A stretch of DNA of 6,532 nucleotides from JAFGPJ01 sp964439135 (GTDB lineage Bacteria > Planctomycetota > Phycisphaerae > Sedimentisphaerales > Anaerobacaceae): positions 1 to 6,532 of the forward strand of contig CAYTNN010000242.1 of the NCBI GenBank assembly GCA_964439135.1, written 5' to 3'. The notes under the pieces are model-generated. The model did not search any database. It worked only from the letters and a program-made list of their open reading frames with translations, and was not told the origin of the DNA. Shown here one piece after another: positions 6,409 to 6,532 of this stretch; positions within the stretch are counted from its first letter, which is position 1; every line of letters begins with the position of its first letter. The position numbers and the translations under genes were made by a program.

Positions 6409-6532
6409 CTATCTTCTGCTAAGTTTAACACCCATGAATACAATGCCGGTAATCAGGACAACCAGGCCTAAAACCAATATCAGTGTGGCGGTTATATTTG
6501 TCTTGGCGCTGATGCGGACTTTGAGCCGCTTC
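6409..6532 (-). CDS. C-terminal end of a single-pass membrane-anchored protein (partial; possible NEW3-type accessory protein)
   Basis: Forty codons open from the window edge to a TAG at 6409-6411; the rest of the gene lies outside the window. The visible part is a strand-like basic/hydrophobic segment (KRLKVRISAKTN, residues 1-12 of the fragment), a clear TM helix (about 14-34), and a short basic tail ending KLSRR. By the positive-inside rule the tail is cytoplasmic and the missing bulk is extracytoplasmic. It ends 18 bases before permease D on the same strand, so it is probably in the same operon. An extracytoplasmic beta domain plus one C-terminal TM and an RR tail fits the NEW3-domain proteins sometimes encoded beside ABC-2 permeases. 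A GldG-like auxiliary protein is another possibility. The reading frame and membrane anchor are well supported; the family name is not. Confidence 0.6.
   Translation of the reverse strand, partial: KRLKVRISAKTNITATLILVLGLVVLITGIVFMGVKLSRR

Larger units (their letters stand above)
1..6532 (-). other. Polycistronic array of at least five paralogous ABC-2 permease genes
   Basis: Six genes on one strand with gaps of 18, 58, 20, 20 and 11 bases, each with a Shine-Dalgarno-like site. No inverted repeat followed by a T-run is visible between them. Five of the six are homologous permeases. The promoter and the ATPase gene are not in the window; if the operon is complete they should lie beyond 6532 or below position 1. 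The single transcript is inferred from spacing and strand only. Confidence 0.75.

Overview
The window is one side of a bacterial gene cluster read entirely from the minus strand, so transcription runs from high to low coordinates. In transcription order it holds: (i) the last 40 codons of an unidentified membrane-anchored protein (6409-6532); (ii) four complete, homologous but clearly different ABC-2 type transporter permeases, called here D (4861-6390), C (3381-4802), B (1900-3360) and A (410-1879); and (iii) the first 132 codons of a fifth permease, E (1-398), cut only by the window edge. Gaps between genes are 18, 58, 20, 20 and 11 bases. Each start has an identifiable Shine-Dalgarno-like sequence, and I see no terminator hairpin or convincing promoter between genes, so this looks like one polycistronic operon. 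No intergenic stretch exceeds 60 bases.

All four complete permeases share one plan. A short cytoplasmic N-terminus ends in KE. TM1 is followed by an extracytoplasmic loop of about 90 residues. After TM2 comes a cytoplasmic coupling segment of the form GExExGTLxLxL...R...K. TM3-TM5 follow, then a large (about 180-215 residues) charged, helix-rich extracytoplasmic loop, TM6, and the C-terminus [KR]YDVR. This is the ABC-2 permease fold (NosY-like/ABC2_membrane_2 group). The nucleotide-binding ATPase they should need is not in this window. The upstream protein fragment has an extracytoplasmic segment, one TM helix and a short basic tail. That would suit a membrane-anchored accessory protein, possibly of the NEW3-domain type sometimes seen with such permeases, but this is a guess from 40 residues.

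The permeases fall into two subtypes by the residues before the coupling motif: A and B have FNxxSGERE, C and D have YDxx[SC]GE[RK]E. The array therefore looks like repeated duplication and divergence of a permease gene, perhaps forming heteromeric exporters or complexes. The substrate cannot be read from the sequence.

The organism is bacterial, with Shine-Dalgarno-led genes and intermediate base composition. Tandem arrays of this kind of permease bring to mind uncultured lineages such as Aminicenantes, KSB1 or Latescibacteria-like phyla, but nothing in the window fixes the taxonomy.
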